Shown: piece by piece, positions 33,786 through 42,856 of the stretch
How positions within the stretch are numbered: position 1 is the first letter of the stretch
Layout of the letters: every line of letters begins with the position of its first letter
NCBI GenBank assembly: GCA_002502625.1
Contig: DAPV01000035.1
Location: forward strand, 73,624 to 118,785
Direction of reading: 5' to 3'
Length of the DNA: 45,162 bases
Origin: Euryarchaeota archaeon UBA125
GTDB lineage: Archaea > Thermoplasmatota > Poseidoniia > Poseidoniales > Thalassarchaeaceae
Notes under the pieces: model-generated
Seen by the model: the letters and a program-made list of their open reading frames with translations, nothing else
Database searches by the model: none
Told to the model about the DNA's origin: nothing
Made by a program: the position numbers and the translations under genes

Positions 33786-35204
33786 GTGGGGGCGCAATCT
33801 AACGTTGGTTTCCCAGTGGTTCGATTTTCAGATTTAGGAATCGGACAAGATTTGGTCCAATCTTTATTCGAAGAGGGAATTAGGGAGCCGTTTGAGGTTC
33901 AAATTGAAGCTATTCCTCCGGCGATGAACGGTAAGGATATTTGTTGTAGAGCTCCGACTGGATCTGGAAAAACACTGGCATTTGGTCTTCCTCTTATTGA
34001 GCGTACTTCTAAGGCTCAATCTAAACGACCTACTTCCCTCGTTTTAACTCCAACAAGAGAATTAGCAGAACAGATTAGAAATGTATTGAGTCCATTGGCA
34101 TCAAATTATGGAATGGATGTGTTATCTGTATATGGAGGTACATCATACGGAAAACAACGTAGTGGTTTAGATAGGGGTGTAGAGATATTAGTTGCTTGTC
34201 CAGGTCGTTTGTTAGATCTAATGGATAAGCGTGCACTAACATTAGATGATGTTGAGATTGTTGTTTTGGATGAAGCAGATAGGATGGCAGATATGGGGTT
34301 CATGGAACCTGTTTGTGACATCATTGAAAGTTGTGGGAAAAAGCCCCAAATGATTCTCTTTAGTGCAACATTAGATGATGATGTTTCCCGACTCGTTGAA
34401 ATGTATCAAGATAAGCCAGAAATGATTGGGATTGGACCTGAAGAAATTAGTATGGATAGTATGGAACATTTATTTTGGAAAATTAAACCATACCAAAAAA
34501 CAGAAGTTTCTGTTAAGTCTGTAAAGAGATCTGGACGTAGTATTATTTTCTGTAGAACTCGAAGAGGGGTTGATCGTTTAGGGGATGAGATGGAAGAAAT
34601 GGGTATAGAATTGTCAACATTGCATGGGGGATTAAATCAACGACAAAGAGATCGTGCCATGAGTAAATTTGTTAGTGGTAGAAGTATGGTCTTGATTGCT
34701 ACTGATGTTGCTGCTAGGGGAATTGATGTTGAAGGTATCAATTGTGTGATACATTACGACCCCCCAGATGATGCGAAGGCGTACAAGCACAGAAGTGGAA
34801 GGACTGCAAGAGCTGGATCTACAGGTGTTGTAATTTCTTTAGTTAAAGGAAATGAAAAGAGAAGATATGATAGAATCCAAAAACAAGTTGGAATAAAGAA
34901 GCGTTTCTCAGATCCTCACCCTGATGATTTAGAAAAGAAAGAATTCAAACTTGTTGAGTCTCGTTCAAAGAGAGTGAAGAATAGATCTAATCAAAATTCA
35001 AATCAACGTAATCCTAGAAGACATGATAGAAGAAGAGATGGGCGCTCAGATAATTCAAAACGAGGGAAACGGAAAAAACGTTATTCAAATCAAAGTGACT
35101 CCCCGAGAAATTGGGGTGAAGAAAAAAAGGGAAGAATGGGCCGAAGAGATCGGCGAAGTCAACGGCGAAGTCATCAAAGAAATAATCGAAGACGTTCAGA
35201 ATGA
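33786..35204 (+). CDS. DEAD-box RNA helicase with basic C-terminal tail
   Basis: This ATP-dependent RNA helicase has 472 residues and a GTG start. Motifs in order are the Q-motif region (PFEVQIEAI), Walker A APTGSGKT (56-63), PTRELAEQ (89-96), DEAD (162-165), SAT (193-195), the ATDVAARGID segment and HRSGRTARAG. The last 100 residues are very rich in Arg, Lys, Asn and Ser without structure, like tails that hold RNA and help cold-adapted RNA remodelling. It overlaps the aminotransferase gene by nine bases, tail to tail. It sits inside the glycan region but is probably a housekeeping gene. Confidence 0.95.
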   Translation: MGAQSNVGFPVVRFSDLGIGQDLVQSLFEEGIREPFEVQIEAIPPAMNGKDICCRAPTGSGKTLAFGLPLIERTSKAQSKRPTSLVLTPTRELAEQIRNVLSPLASNYGMDVLSVYGGTSYGKQRSGLDRGVEILVACPGRLLDLMDKRALTLDDVEIVVLDEADRMADMGFMEPVCDIIESCGKKPQMILFSATLDDDVSRLVEMYQDKPEMIGIGPEEISMDSMEHLFWKIKPYQKTEVSVKSVKRSGRSIIFCRTRRGVDRLGDEMEEMGIELSTLHGGLNQRQRDRAMSKFVSGRSMVLIATDVAARGIDVEGINCVIHYDPPDDAKAYKHRSGRTARAGSTGVVISLVKGNEKRRYDRIQKQVGIKKRFSDPHPDDLEKKEFKLVESRSKRVKNRSNQNSNQRNPRRHDRRRDGRSDNSKRGKRKKRYSNQSDSPRNWGEEKKGRMGRRDRRSQRRSHQRNNRRRSE

Positions 35205-36290
35205 TGACACAACATCAATCACTCTCTCTACTTCTTGATCGGTCAATAATGGGAATACTGGAATTGATACTATTTCTTCACAAAGTTGTTCTGTAAATTG
35301 TAATTGTCCTTTCTTTCCTTGTGGGTGGTCTGAAAATACTGGTTGGAGATGGCAAGGAATGGGATAATGGATACCTGTAGAAATACCATGATTACTCATG
35401 TGTTGTATGAATTTATCGCGATCATTCACTCTCAAAACAAATTGATGCCAGGCATGAATTGCACCATCTCGAATTTTAGGTATTTTCATATCCAAATTTG
35501 AAAAGGCATCGAGATATTTTTTGGCTATTTCATTTCGACGAGTAACCCATGTACTCAAATGTTTTAGTTGAATTCTGCCAATTCCACATTGAATTTCAGA
35601 AAGGCGGAAATTGGTGCCTAGAACATCATTTCGATATTTATCGAAGCGTCCATGATCAATGAATGTTGAAATTCTTTGAACTAGTTCTTTTGATTTGTTT
35701 GCTAGTATCGCTCCCCCATCACCTCCTACTGCCATATTTTTACTCGGGAAAAAAGAAAAGGTAGCTATGTCCCCAAAAGAGCCTATTGATTTTCCATTTA
35801 ATGAGGCCCCATGTCCTTGTGCTGCGTCTTCAATCACAGGGATTTTGTGTTCTTGAGCAAACTCAAAAATTTCGTCCGATACTGGTTGTCCATACAAATG
35901 AACTACAATTATACATTTGGTTTTGGTAGTAATTGCTTGCTTGATTGATTCGATATCTATTGTGTAATATTCTTCCTCAATCTCTACAAATACAGGAGTT
36001 GCTCCAACCATCGATATGCACGTAGCACTTGCTATGTATGTATGGCTGGGAACTATTACTTCATCACCAGGGCCAATACCAAGTGCATGTAAAGCAGCGA
36101 TTAGAGCAACAGAACCGTTACTACAAGGTACACCACCTAACGCTCCACAATATTCTGCCCATTCTTTACCAAAGGCCTTTGATTCTGGGCCTTTAATCCA
36201 ATATCCTGAGTTCAATATTCTGAGAGTTGTGTCTCGCATTTCATCATTGATGAACATGCGGCCCATTGGGACCTTTTCCAATTGGGTCAT
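35196..36290 (-). CDS. DegT/DnrJ/EryC1-family aminotransferase, WbpE-like
   Basis: This 364-residue PLP enzyme transfers an amino group to a keto sugar nucleotide. Landmarks are SNGSVALIAAL (58-68), PSHTYIASA (81-89), EDAAQGHGA (154-162) with the PLP Asp, and FSFFPSKNMAVGGDGGAI (178-195) with Lys184 as the Schiff-base lysine. RHAWHQ-like HAWHQFVLR follows near the C-terminal domain. It would act after the dehydrogenase at 31857 and before the acetyltransferase at 33227. A CATATATATG box lies 18-27 bases upstream of the ATG. Confidence 0.92.
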   Translation of the reverse strand: MTQLEKVPMGRMFINDEMRDTTLRILNSGYWIKGPESKAFGKEWAEYCGALGGVPCSNGSVALIAALHALGIGPGDEVIVPSHTYIASATCISMVGATPVFVEIEEEYYTIDIESIKQAITTKTKCIIVVHLYGQPVSDEIFEFAQEHKIPVIEDAAQGHGASLNGKSIGSFGDIATFSFFPSKNMAVGGDGGAILANKSKELVQRISTFIDHGRFDKYRNDVLGTNFRLSEIQCGIGRIQLKHLSTWVTRRNEIAKKYLDAFSNLDMKIPKIRDGAIHAWHQFVLRVNDRDKFIQHMSNHGISTGIHYPIPCHLQPVFSDHPQGKKGQLQFTEQLCEEIVSIPVFPLLTDQEVERVIDVVSSF

Positions 36291-36307
36291 GGTATGTCGT
36301 AAGATGA

Positions 36308-36317
36308 CATATATATG
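36308..36317 (-). promoter_or_regulatory. Candidate TATA box of the aminotransferase
   Basis: CATATATATG is palindromic, so it reads the same on both strands. It ends 18 bases upstream of the aminotransferase ATG (36288-36290), the expected distance for a leaderless transcript. Confidence 0.5.
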
Positions 36318-36326
36318 AGCGGTTGG

Positions 36327-37571
36327 TTAAGTCTCAGAGACTATATCTTCTAACAAAGATCTGAAAATTGCTATTGAACGACGATGATCGGTAACTCCTG
36401 AATGTTGATTTGCTAATCTACCGAGATGATGTCGGTCAGACCAACAATCTCTCAATGCTTGTTCAAATGATTGTAAATCGTGATGGTCTTGAAGAACTAT
36501 TCCTCCTTTTCCAACCGCTTCTGGTTGTGAACCAATGGAACAACTAACTGTGGGGATAGAAAATAGGCCTGCTTCATTAATCACTCGGCCCCAAGAACCT
36601 GTTGATTCAACAATCAAAACATGAACATCTGTCTCAGAAAATGCATGTTCAACTGAAACATGACCATGTAATGTTGTATTAGAGTAATGACCTAATTGTT
36701 CAACATACGATCCTGAACCATAAATATGAAAATGCGCTTCTGGCCATTTTCTTAACAAATAAGGAAAGAGTCTGTGATACGTACGTAGTCCCTTCTCAGG
36801 TGTTACACCTATGATAGTAAAATGGGGTGAAAGATGTGAGTTATTTTCTTCTCTTTTTTGTAAACCATTTTTCCTAATTTTTTCTACATTTTCTATCGAT
36901 TTAAATCTAGAAGAATAGTCAATTGGAAGGGGAATATTCACATTCATTTTCATCGAGAATTGGGAGGCGACTTGTCTGCCTAATCCCTCTCCAGCAGTAC
37001 AAACACAAATTGCTCCTTCTATGGCTTGTCTAAAGATTGAAGGGAACCTAGATGGGATATCATCTCTGATAAAGAGGATGTAAGGGATGTTTCGTTCTCG
37101 GAATGCTTGTGCTGCTCCTGCAGACCATTCTAATTGGGTCAATCCTAATGTGGGTAGAATGTCGAATGTATCAAGCCAACTAGACACGTTGTGATAAAAT
37201 TCTAAATTTATTTTTTGGAGGTGTTTTTTTAGAAAAAAAGAATTTGGGTGCCCTGATCTTCTTGAACGTAAACGCCAAGCTAAACCAGAAAAAAATGACT
37301 CGGATGTTAATTCAATTCTAGATGTTAAAATATCTTCAGTAAGTAGATTTGTTTGCTCTCCACCGTCCTTAGAGTAAAATGTTGAAACCTTCCATGGTTG
37401 CATCATCTGTGATGTTAGTGAAGGGGTTGGGTGAAGAGGAGAATAAATGGCTGATGAGTCGAATCCTTCTCCTTCAATTGAGATACCAGTAAGAAGACTA
37501 GAAAGAGAGCGTTCCGCCCCACCCCCTGGGGGATCTAATGCACGAACTGCTACCGCTAAATGGTGCATCAT
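36327..37571 (-). CDS. GT4-like glycosyltransferase
   Basis: The protein has about 414 residues. The start is chosen at the ATG pair at 37571/37568, because the GT-B N-terminus follows at once (LAVAVRALDPPGGGAERSL), with the family GGAERS loop. A TTG at 37589 overlaps the previous gene's stop. The C-terminal half has FTIIGVTPEKGLRTYHRLF, AHFHIYGSGSYVEQL and VHVLIVESTGSWGRVINEAG, where the Glu of the donor site is kept, then SIGSQPEAVGKGG. It is probably a surface-glycan transferase. It follows the two-helix protein gene, close or overlapping. Confidence 0.83.
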   Translation of the reverse strand: MMHHLAVAVRALDPPGGGAERSLSSLLTGISIEGEGFDSSAIYSPLHPTPSLTSQMMQPWKVSTFYSKDGGEQTNLLTEDILTSRIELTSESFFSGLAWRLRSRRSGHPNSFFLKKHLQKINLEFYHNVSSWLDTFDILPTLGLTQLEWSAGAAQAFRERNIPYILFIRDDIPSRFPSIFRQAIEGAICVCTAGEGLGRQVASQFSMKMNVNIPLPIDYSSRFKSIENVEKIRKNGLQKREENNSHLSPHFTIIGVTPEKGLRTYHRLFPYLLRKWPEAHFHIYGSGSYVEQLGHYSNTTLHGHVSVEHAFSETDVHVLIVESTGSWGRVINEAGLFSIPTVSCSIGSQPEAVGKGGIVLQDHHDLQSFEQALRDCWSDRHHLGRLANQHSGVTDHRRSIAIFRSLLEDIVSET

Positions 37572-37585
37572 CTGAGAAGCCTCTC

Positions 37586-38143
37586 TCAATTATCATCATC
37601 AGTTTTATGCGTGTTTCGTTCACGAGAATCAGAAACAATATTATTTGGAAGGAAGGAAAGAGGTGGGACTTGTGATGGGAGATTTTGATCCCAAAATTGT
37701 TGACTACGGTCCCATATTTCTTGCTTACAACACCATTCTAGCCATTCATCAACCCATTTGCAACTAGCAAGAACTTCCTCATCATCTGGTGCTTGGCGGC
37801 GGAGAAGTTCGTTCAAATGACCTACTATTATTGCTGTTTGTGGCATTAATTGGTACGTAGCAAATGGATTTCTTTCAGTATCTACAGTTCGGTGGTCCTT
37901 CCAAAGTGATAGTAGTTGGTCGTAAGCGTAACCAATGAAAAATATTGATGAAATAACTAGTGTTGCAATACTAATCAGTCCCCAATAAGTCATAGATATT
38001 CCAATAAATGTAGCTGAAGGATCAAATCTCCAACTTACGTAAGGCCATACTAACAAAGTGATTGTAGATGTCCATAAGAATAATGATGCAATAGATTGCG
38101 ATTGTTGGAGTCGCCAATATTGCTTCATAATTGTCTTCTTCAT
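37586..38143 (-). CDS. Two-helix membrane protein in glycan region, unknown
   Basis: The 185-residue protein has two helices (about 20-37 and 45-73) and then a cytoplasmic-type soluble tail with Trp/Cys-rich helices (SCKWVDEWLEWCCKQEIWDR). No family is recognised. Its stop overlaps the potential TTG start of the glycosyltransferase, so the two are probably coupled and it may be an accessory protein for the transferase. An internal ATG gives a start six codons in. Confidence 0.65.
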   Translation of the reverse strand: MKKTIMKQYWRLQQSQSIASLFLWTSTITLLVWPYVSWRFDPSATFIGISMTYWGLISIATLVISSIFFIGYAYDQLLSLWKDHRTVDTERNPFATYQLMPQTAIIVGHLNELLRRQAPDDEEVLASCKWVDEWLEWCCKQEIWDRSQQFWDQNLPSQVPPLSFLPNNIVSDSRERNTHKTDDDN

Positions 38144-38204
38144 AATTCATTTCAAGACGTCCACCCTTAAGGATTCGTTGCTTGAATTGTTCGAAGAAAT
38201 GCGA

Positions 38205-39347
38205 TTAATCAATCAACCACAATGCATCGATAATATCTCCAACCTCGCCACTGGTATTTGGGGGTAATATGGAAAGTGCATCATGAACTACCATCGAATT
38301 GATGTTTCCGCTTCCTTGGTGGGTGTGTGTTGTAGCTGTTAATTCATCAGTGGAATGAATTTTTAATCTCCTAAATACAGTCTTTTCTGGTGCTCCTTTT
38401 AATTCAGTTTTCAAGCGAACTTGAATTTTTTTGTAAAATAATCTAGGATTGCTTAACCAAGGAACTACTAGAGTAAGAAATACAACATGGCTTGAAACTG
38501 GATTCCCTGGTAATCCAAGAATAGGGGTTCCTTTCCACATTCCGAATATGGGTGGACCTCCTGGTCTCATCTTAATTTTCCAAAAATATGGTTCACCCTC
38601 TTCAATCAACAATCGACGAACGAAGTCATGATCTCCCATACTGACTCCTCCTGATGTTAAAATCAAATCACTTGACTCAGCACATTGATCAAATAATTCT
38701 CTCAATGAATCAATATTGTCTGATGATTTGAAATTTGTAGAAATTGCTCCTGCTTTTTGAAGCAAAGATGACAATAAAATGGAATTAGATTCGTAAATTT
38801 GGCCCGGTTCTAATCTACTTCCTGGTTTAACCAATTCATCTCCTGTTGATATTATCGAAACTTTGGGGCGTGAATATACTGGGACCTGGGAATGACCGAT
38901 GGTGGCCAAAAGGGCTAAGGGTGCTGATGTCAGCATTGTGTTTTTCTCCAAAGCAACCATTCCTTTAGAGATGTTTTCACCTTTACGTCTAATGAAATTT
39001 TTTCTAGCTACCCCATGTAATCCGTCTTCAACCATTACCAATGCATCAGCATTAGGTGGAGTGGGTGCCCCAGTCATAATCCGAAATGCTTCACCTGGTT
39101 GCAATGGTCGTGGGATTGTATCGCCTGCAAAAATAGATTCAACCTCTTGTCTATCATTTGGATTATCTGTACTCAAAATTGCCCAGCCATCGATTGATGA
39201 ATTATCGAATGGTGGAGAGTCAACTAATGCATTCATGTCTTCTGATAGTATACGTTTGTAGGCTTTATTTAGACCGATTACTTCGGTGTTGGAAAGTATA
39301 GGAAAATTCGATAAAATTTCCAGAGCCCTGTCTATAGAAACGTTCAT
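38205..39347 (-). CDS. moeA: Molybdopterin molybdenumtransferase
   Basis: MoeA inserts molybdenum (or tungsten) into adenylylated molybdopterin. The 380-residue length from the ATG at 39345-39347 is typical. Motifs are the PPFDNSSIDGWAI segment, the IMTGAPTPPNADALVMVED region, ISTGDELVKPG, TSGGVSMGDHDFV and GLPGNPVSSHVVF. No other molybdenum-cofactor gene lies in the window. A GTG at 39353 would add two residues. Confidence 0.94.
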   Translation of the reverse strand: MNVSIDRALEILSNFPILSNTEVIGLNKAYKRILSEDMNALVDSPPFDNSSIDGWAILSTDNPNDRQEVESIFAGDTIPRPLQPGEAFRIMTGAPTPPNADALVMVEDGLHGVARKNFIRRKGENISKGMVALEKNTMLTSAPLALLATIGHSQVPVYSRPKVSIISTGDELVKPGSRLEPGQIYESNSILLSSLLQKAGAISTNFKSSDNIDSLRELFDQCAESSDLILTSGGVSMGDHDFVRRLLIEEGEPYFWKIKMRPGGPPIFGMWKGTPILGLPGNPVSSHVVFLTLVVPWLSNPRLFYKKIQVRLKTELKGAPEKTVFRRLKIHSTDELTATTHTHQGSGNINSMVVHDALSILPPNTSGEVGDIIDALWLID

Positions 39348-39434
39348 TTCCACATATTGGAATTAGGGATTCGGGTTATAGATGTGGGGTTACTAATAAG
39401 AAAATTAAATTTCTATTACTGATTGAAGTATTTT

Positions 39435-40196
39435 GTGGAATTCGAATTCTTCTTGTTGTTGTTCGGATTATTTGTTGTTGCAACTCTATATTCGAGTGTT
39501 GGGCACGGAGGGGCTTCAGGATACCTAGCTGTATTGTCTTTGACTAGTTATGGGATGATGAGTGCGGGGTGGTTGAAACAGCATGTTTGGTGTCTTAATC
39601 TAATAGTTGCTAGTATTGCTTTTTTTAATTATTATAGAAAGGGGTTTCATATCTCAAAATTGACTTGGCCTTTCATAATAACAAGTATTCCATTTGCATT
39701 GTTTGGTGGATTTTTGGTTGTAGATGGAGCAATATACGATACTTTACTTTCGATTATCCTTGTCTGGGCTGCGTATCGATTATTGAAAATCGATAATGTA
39801 AATGAGTCTGGCAAAGTGAATATTCCGTCTCTAAAAACCTCATTACCAATTGGTGGGGGGATAGGGTTTGTTAGTGGAATAATTGGAGTTGGTGGGGGGA
39901 TTTTTCTATCTCCAATTATGTTGTTAAATAAATGGGCTTCTGCAAAAAATATTGCCGCAACTTCTGCCTTATTTATCTGGGTAAACTCTGCTGCAGGGAT
40001 TACAGGTGCAGCCATTTCGGGACAACTAATGATTGATTTTGAAATTTTAATGCCCTTTTCAATGATGGTTATATTGGGTGGAATAATTGGATCACGATTC
40101 GGAGCAGTTAATGCTCATGAAAAAACAATACGGCGTTTGTTAGTTGTAGTACTAATCTTAGCGGCTACAAAACGAGGAATTGAATTGTTATTTTGA
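39435..40196 (+). CDS. TauE/SafE-family anion permease
   Basis: This membrane permease family moves sulfite, sulfonates or other organic anions. The protein has about 253 residues from GTG 39435, or 257 from TTG 39423. Neither start is certain. Seven or eight hydrophobic segments are seen. The two conserved Gly-rich loops are SVGHGGASGYLAVLSL near the N-terminus and IGVGGGIFLSPIMLL at about residue 155. The moderate length and the repeated half-plan fit the family. The substrate is not set by sequence. It is transcribed divergently from moeA. Confidence 0.88.
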   Translation: MEFEFFLLLFGLFVVATLYSSVGHGGASGYLAVLSLTSYGMMSAGWLKQHVWCLNLIVASIAFFNYYRKGFHISKLTWPFIITSIPFALFGGFLVVDGAIYDTLLSIILVWAAYRLLKIDNVNESGKVNIPSLKTSLPIGGGIGFVSGIIGVGGGIFLSPIMLLNKWASAKNIAATSALFIWVNSAAGITGAAISGQLMIDFEILMPFSMMVILGGIIGSRFGAVNAHEKTIRRLLVVVLILAATKRGIELLF

Positions 40197-40245
40197 GAAA
40201 GAAATACGGATTAAGAATTAAATCATAACCCATTTACGACAAGAC

Positions 40246-41739
40246 ATGACGACTCTTGCAGAACATTATGTAAGGGCGTTTGGCCCAGATCGTTTCTTTG
40301 GATTAGACATGGTCATCAATTGGATTGCGTTAGTGATTATTGTATGGATCATTGGACTTTCATATTTAGTGTTGAAATCTGATTCTACAAATCTTCAAAC
40401 TAGATTTGTGAGTATATTGCTGTTTATCGAAGGCCTCAAAGGACTTTGGCAGGCCTCTAATATTCTCCCTTATTCATACGAGTTACAACAAATATGGGAT
40501 GTTATATGGATTCTAAAAATTGATGTTTTTATGATTGCAAACATTACTGCAGTAATTCTTTATTTATTATTCCCAGTATATTTTAGAATAAACGCTTTGA
40601 AATTTATGTTTAATGAAAAAGTCCAGAAATTTGCATGGTGGGTTGCCCCTATTATTGGAATACTAACTTGGATTTTAATCAAAGACACTCCCCCGTTTGC
40701 CCTAGAAAATGCGTCATGGCTTAGTTGTTCGGCGGTTGGTGCTGAACCTGTTTTGCAAGTTTGGTATGGTCAAGTTACTGTCGAAGCAGAAAATATTCGG
40801 AGTTCAATTGGAGCTTGCCCGGCTGTATTTGATAGCCTTGTTAGTGATCAACGACTAGCACTTTGGTTCCTTACACTTATTGGAACGCCGGTATCCATTA
40901 TTGCTCTGATTTTCATTAGGATTACACTCAAACAAGGTGATATTAATGGTGATTCTGTAATTCCTAAGCCATTTTACACAGGGTTTTTGGGCAAGGTTAT
41001 TGCAAATACAATATTCTTCTCAACAATAGTGATATTCATGCCTTTGCTTAATGGAGGGCCCGCTGGATTCTTAGCTGTTTTAGAATGGAGATATATTGAC
41101 CGTTCAATCATGGCGAATGTAAAATATTTCATTTGGACTCTTAATTTAGGACTTCCCATTATTGCTGTTGGTTTCGAAGCTATGATGTTTGTATATGCCT
41201 CAACAAAAGATACTGTTCTAGGTATAGATGATAGATTGAGAAAAACATTTACCAACACAATTTTTACTGGTGTAGGGGCTATCGCTTTTATTGCTGCAAG
41301 CGAAATAATGGAAAATTTACTTGGATTTGGATTATTGGGGGGTGTTGTATTGGGTGTTGGTCTATTTGTAGCCAGAAAACCAGTAATTGGGATTCTTGAT
41401 GGAATGTCTCATCGTCTTATTCCTACTGAATTTAATGAGCAAGAGGAAGAATATCTGAAGTTATATACGGAATCAATTAGTGATGGTGAAATTACTGAAA
41501 ATGAGAGAGTTTTATTAAAAACTTTAGCAACAGCATATGGAATTGAAGATGAAAGAGTTGTTGAGATTGAAAGTAATTTTATTCTAAATAAAATTGAGAA
41601 TTCTAGTGTAGATAACAAAGAGGGAGGTATTTTGGTCGTTCAACAGTGGACGGATGAAAAGGGATATACTTGGAGAAAAATGAGTGATGGTTCTACTCAA
41701 TGGTGGAATGGATCTGAATGGTTAAGATATGGTAACTAA
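40246..41739 (+). CDS. Multi-helix membrane protein with C-terminal Trp-rich tag
   Basis: The 497-residue protein has about nine helices, beginning near 23-43 and 54-70 and running to about residue 385. A soluble tail follows: residues about 400-455 form a helical acidic segment (EEYLKLYTESISDGEITENE) like a small TerB-like or EF-like bundle, and residues about 465-497 form a short Trp-rich module (GYTWRKMSDGSTQWWNGSEW). That ending resembles DUF2510-type WW-like tags. The N-terminal six to seven helices could be a sensor or transport module. No specific family is recognised. Confidence 0.7.
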   Translation: MTTLAEHYVRAFGPDRFFGLDMVINWIALVIIVWIIGLSYLVLKSDSTNLQTRFVSILLFIEGLKGLWQASNILPYSYELQQIWDVIWILKIDVFMIANITAVILYLLFPVYFRINALKFMFNEKVQKFAWWVAPIIGILTWILIKDTPPFALENASWLSCSAVGAEPVLQVWYGQVTVEAENIRSSIGACPAVFDSLVSDQRLALWFLTLIGTPVSIIALIFIRITLKQGDINGDSVIPKPFYTGFLGKVIANTIFFSTIVIFMPLLNGGPAGFLAVLEWRYIDRSIMANVKYFIWTLNLGLPIIAVGFEAMMFVYASTKDTVLGIDDRLRKTFTNTIFTGVGAIAFIAASEIMENLLGFGLLGGVVLGVGLFVARKPVIGILDGMSHRLIPTEFNEQEEEYLKLYTESISDGEITENERVLLKTLATAYGIEDERVVEIESNFILNKIENSSVDNKEGGILVVQQWTDEKGYTWRKMSDGSTQWWNGSEWLRYGN

Positions 41740-41810
41740 TTGGAGTTTTTTCTTTCCGAAAAAATTTGATCCTAAAATTTCTGGAGGATATAATTAGTTA
41801 TCTTAGTATA

Positions 41811-41816
41811 GGTGAG
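41811..41816 (+). promoter_or_regulatory. Candidate ribosome-binding site for the gene at 41822
   Basis: GGTGAG lies five bases before the ATG at 41822, in the spacing and form of an archaeal Shine-Dalgarno sequence. It supports that start. Confidence 0.6.
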
Positions 41817-41821
41817 AAAGA

Positions 41822-42112
41822 ATGAATACAGCAGTGAAAATAGGCATTGTTTTGCTCCTAAGTTCAATTACTGTAATAATTGTTGGAATATTGATGATTG
41901 ATAATGCATTTGACGATTTTCGATATATGTCATGGGGGGAGCTGCTACTAGGTGATGCCCCAGATGACAAGATACCTAGCGCACACAAGAATTGTTGTTT
42001 CGGTTGTGGGATTATTCTCATGGGTGTTGGTATGGGATATTTTGCGCTATTGGGACTATTAACCGGTTCATTAACCAAGGAAAAGGTGATTCTAGTACAA
42101 GAACAAAAGTGA
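41822..42112 (+). CDS. Small two-helix membrane protein
   Basis: The 96-residue protein has helices at about 5-25 and 60-82. A loop between them carries CCFGCG, a Cys cluster next to the second helix that could bind metal or form disulfides. The ATG has a good GGTGAG ribosome-binding sequence. No family is recognised. A TATA-like GATATAATTA lies further upstream (about 41787-41796). Confidence 0.65.
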   Translation: MNTAVKIGIVLLLSSITVIIVGILMIDNAFDDFRYMSWGELLLGDAPDDKIPSAHKNCCFGCGIILMGVGMGYFALLGLLTGSLTKEKVILVQEQK

Positions 42113-42163
42113 CTCATAGGGCAAACTCACAAGGATTTGAATCACATAATCAGAGTAAAGGAT

Positions 42164-42406
42164 TTAATTTTCAGAGCTGACTGGTCGGATAATTGAGTAG
42201 AGTGCGAATGCTGCCCAGATTGCTCCTAACACAGCAAATGGCCATTCTCCAGTAACAGTCGCTCTAATTGTTAGAAGTAATTCACCAATTCCCATTGATA
42301 TCAAGTAAATTAGAGATCTGCTCGAAATTAGGGCGCGTGTCTCTAATGCAAATGCTGCTAGAACAAATATCATCCCGAGATATGCTGCTGCCATTGTCAG
42401 TTCCAT
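42164..42406 (-). CDS. Small CBU_0592-like membrane protein
   Basis: The 80-residue protein has three short helices (about 6-22, 29-48 and 55-75). The pattern AAAYLGMIFVLAAFALETRA followed by SRSLIYLISMGIGELLLTI and FAVLGAIWAAFALYSIIRP closely resembles the CBU_0592 family of small membrane proteins. The role of that family is unknown. No link with the neighbours is evident. Confidence 0.7.
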   Translation of the reverse strand: MELTMAAAYLGMIFVLAAFALETRALISSRSLIYLISMGIGELLLTIRATVTGEWPFAVLGAIWAAFALYSIIRPVSSEN

Positions 42407-42464
42407 GTATCTTGAGATACATATCTAACACATGAATAATGGCAAGGTTATGGGTATTGTATGA

Positions 42465-42761
42465 TTATTCGATAGAATCAATATGATCACAATCAGGATG
42501 TGCGCATTCAACTTGATATTTTGCACGCTTGGGTTTGGGGATTCTCATCATTGCACCACAATATGTGCATTGATGTTGAATTACTTCCGGTTCTTTAGGT
42601 CCAGTATCCTCCGCGCGATCTTCTTGAATTTTAGACCAGCCAACAGAATCTACGTGACTTTGTTCCTTTTTCAAAGAACGTGAACGAAGAGAGAGTTTGA
42701 TCTTTCTTCTTTTTCGACCACCCTTTCCGCGGGATTTCTTGGTGCCCTTATCTGCAGCCAT
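42465..42761 (-). CDS. Zinc-ribbon protein with Lys/Arg-rich head
   Basis: The 98-residue protein has a strongly basic N-terminus (residues 1-33, KKSRGKGGRKRRKIKLSLR) and a C-terminal zinc ribbon. The knuckles are Cys65-x2-Cys68 and Cys86-x4-Cys91. The basic head suggests nucleic-acid or ribosome contact. No established family is recognised. A G7T tract (42772-42779, plus strand) lies 11-18 bases before its start. Confidence 0.75.
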   Translation of the reverse strand: MAADKGTKKSRGKGGRKRRKIKLSLRSRSLKKEQSHVDSVGWSKIQEDRAEDTGPKEPEVIQHQCTYCGAMMRIPKPKRAKYQVECAHPDCDHIDSIE

Positions 42762-42856
42762 GTACCTTTGAGGGGGGGTTATGTATTCAATGACTTCGTT
42801 ATATTGTAAAACGAATCAGTCCGAACACTATTATTTGAGAAGAAAAACGAACAGTC

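Noticed and set aside
38205..39347. Molybdenum-cofactor gene cluster
   Set aside because: Only moeA is present. The neighbouring permease is TauE/SafE-like, not a molybdate transporter.
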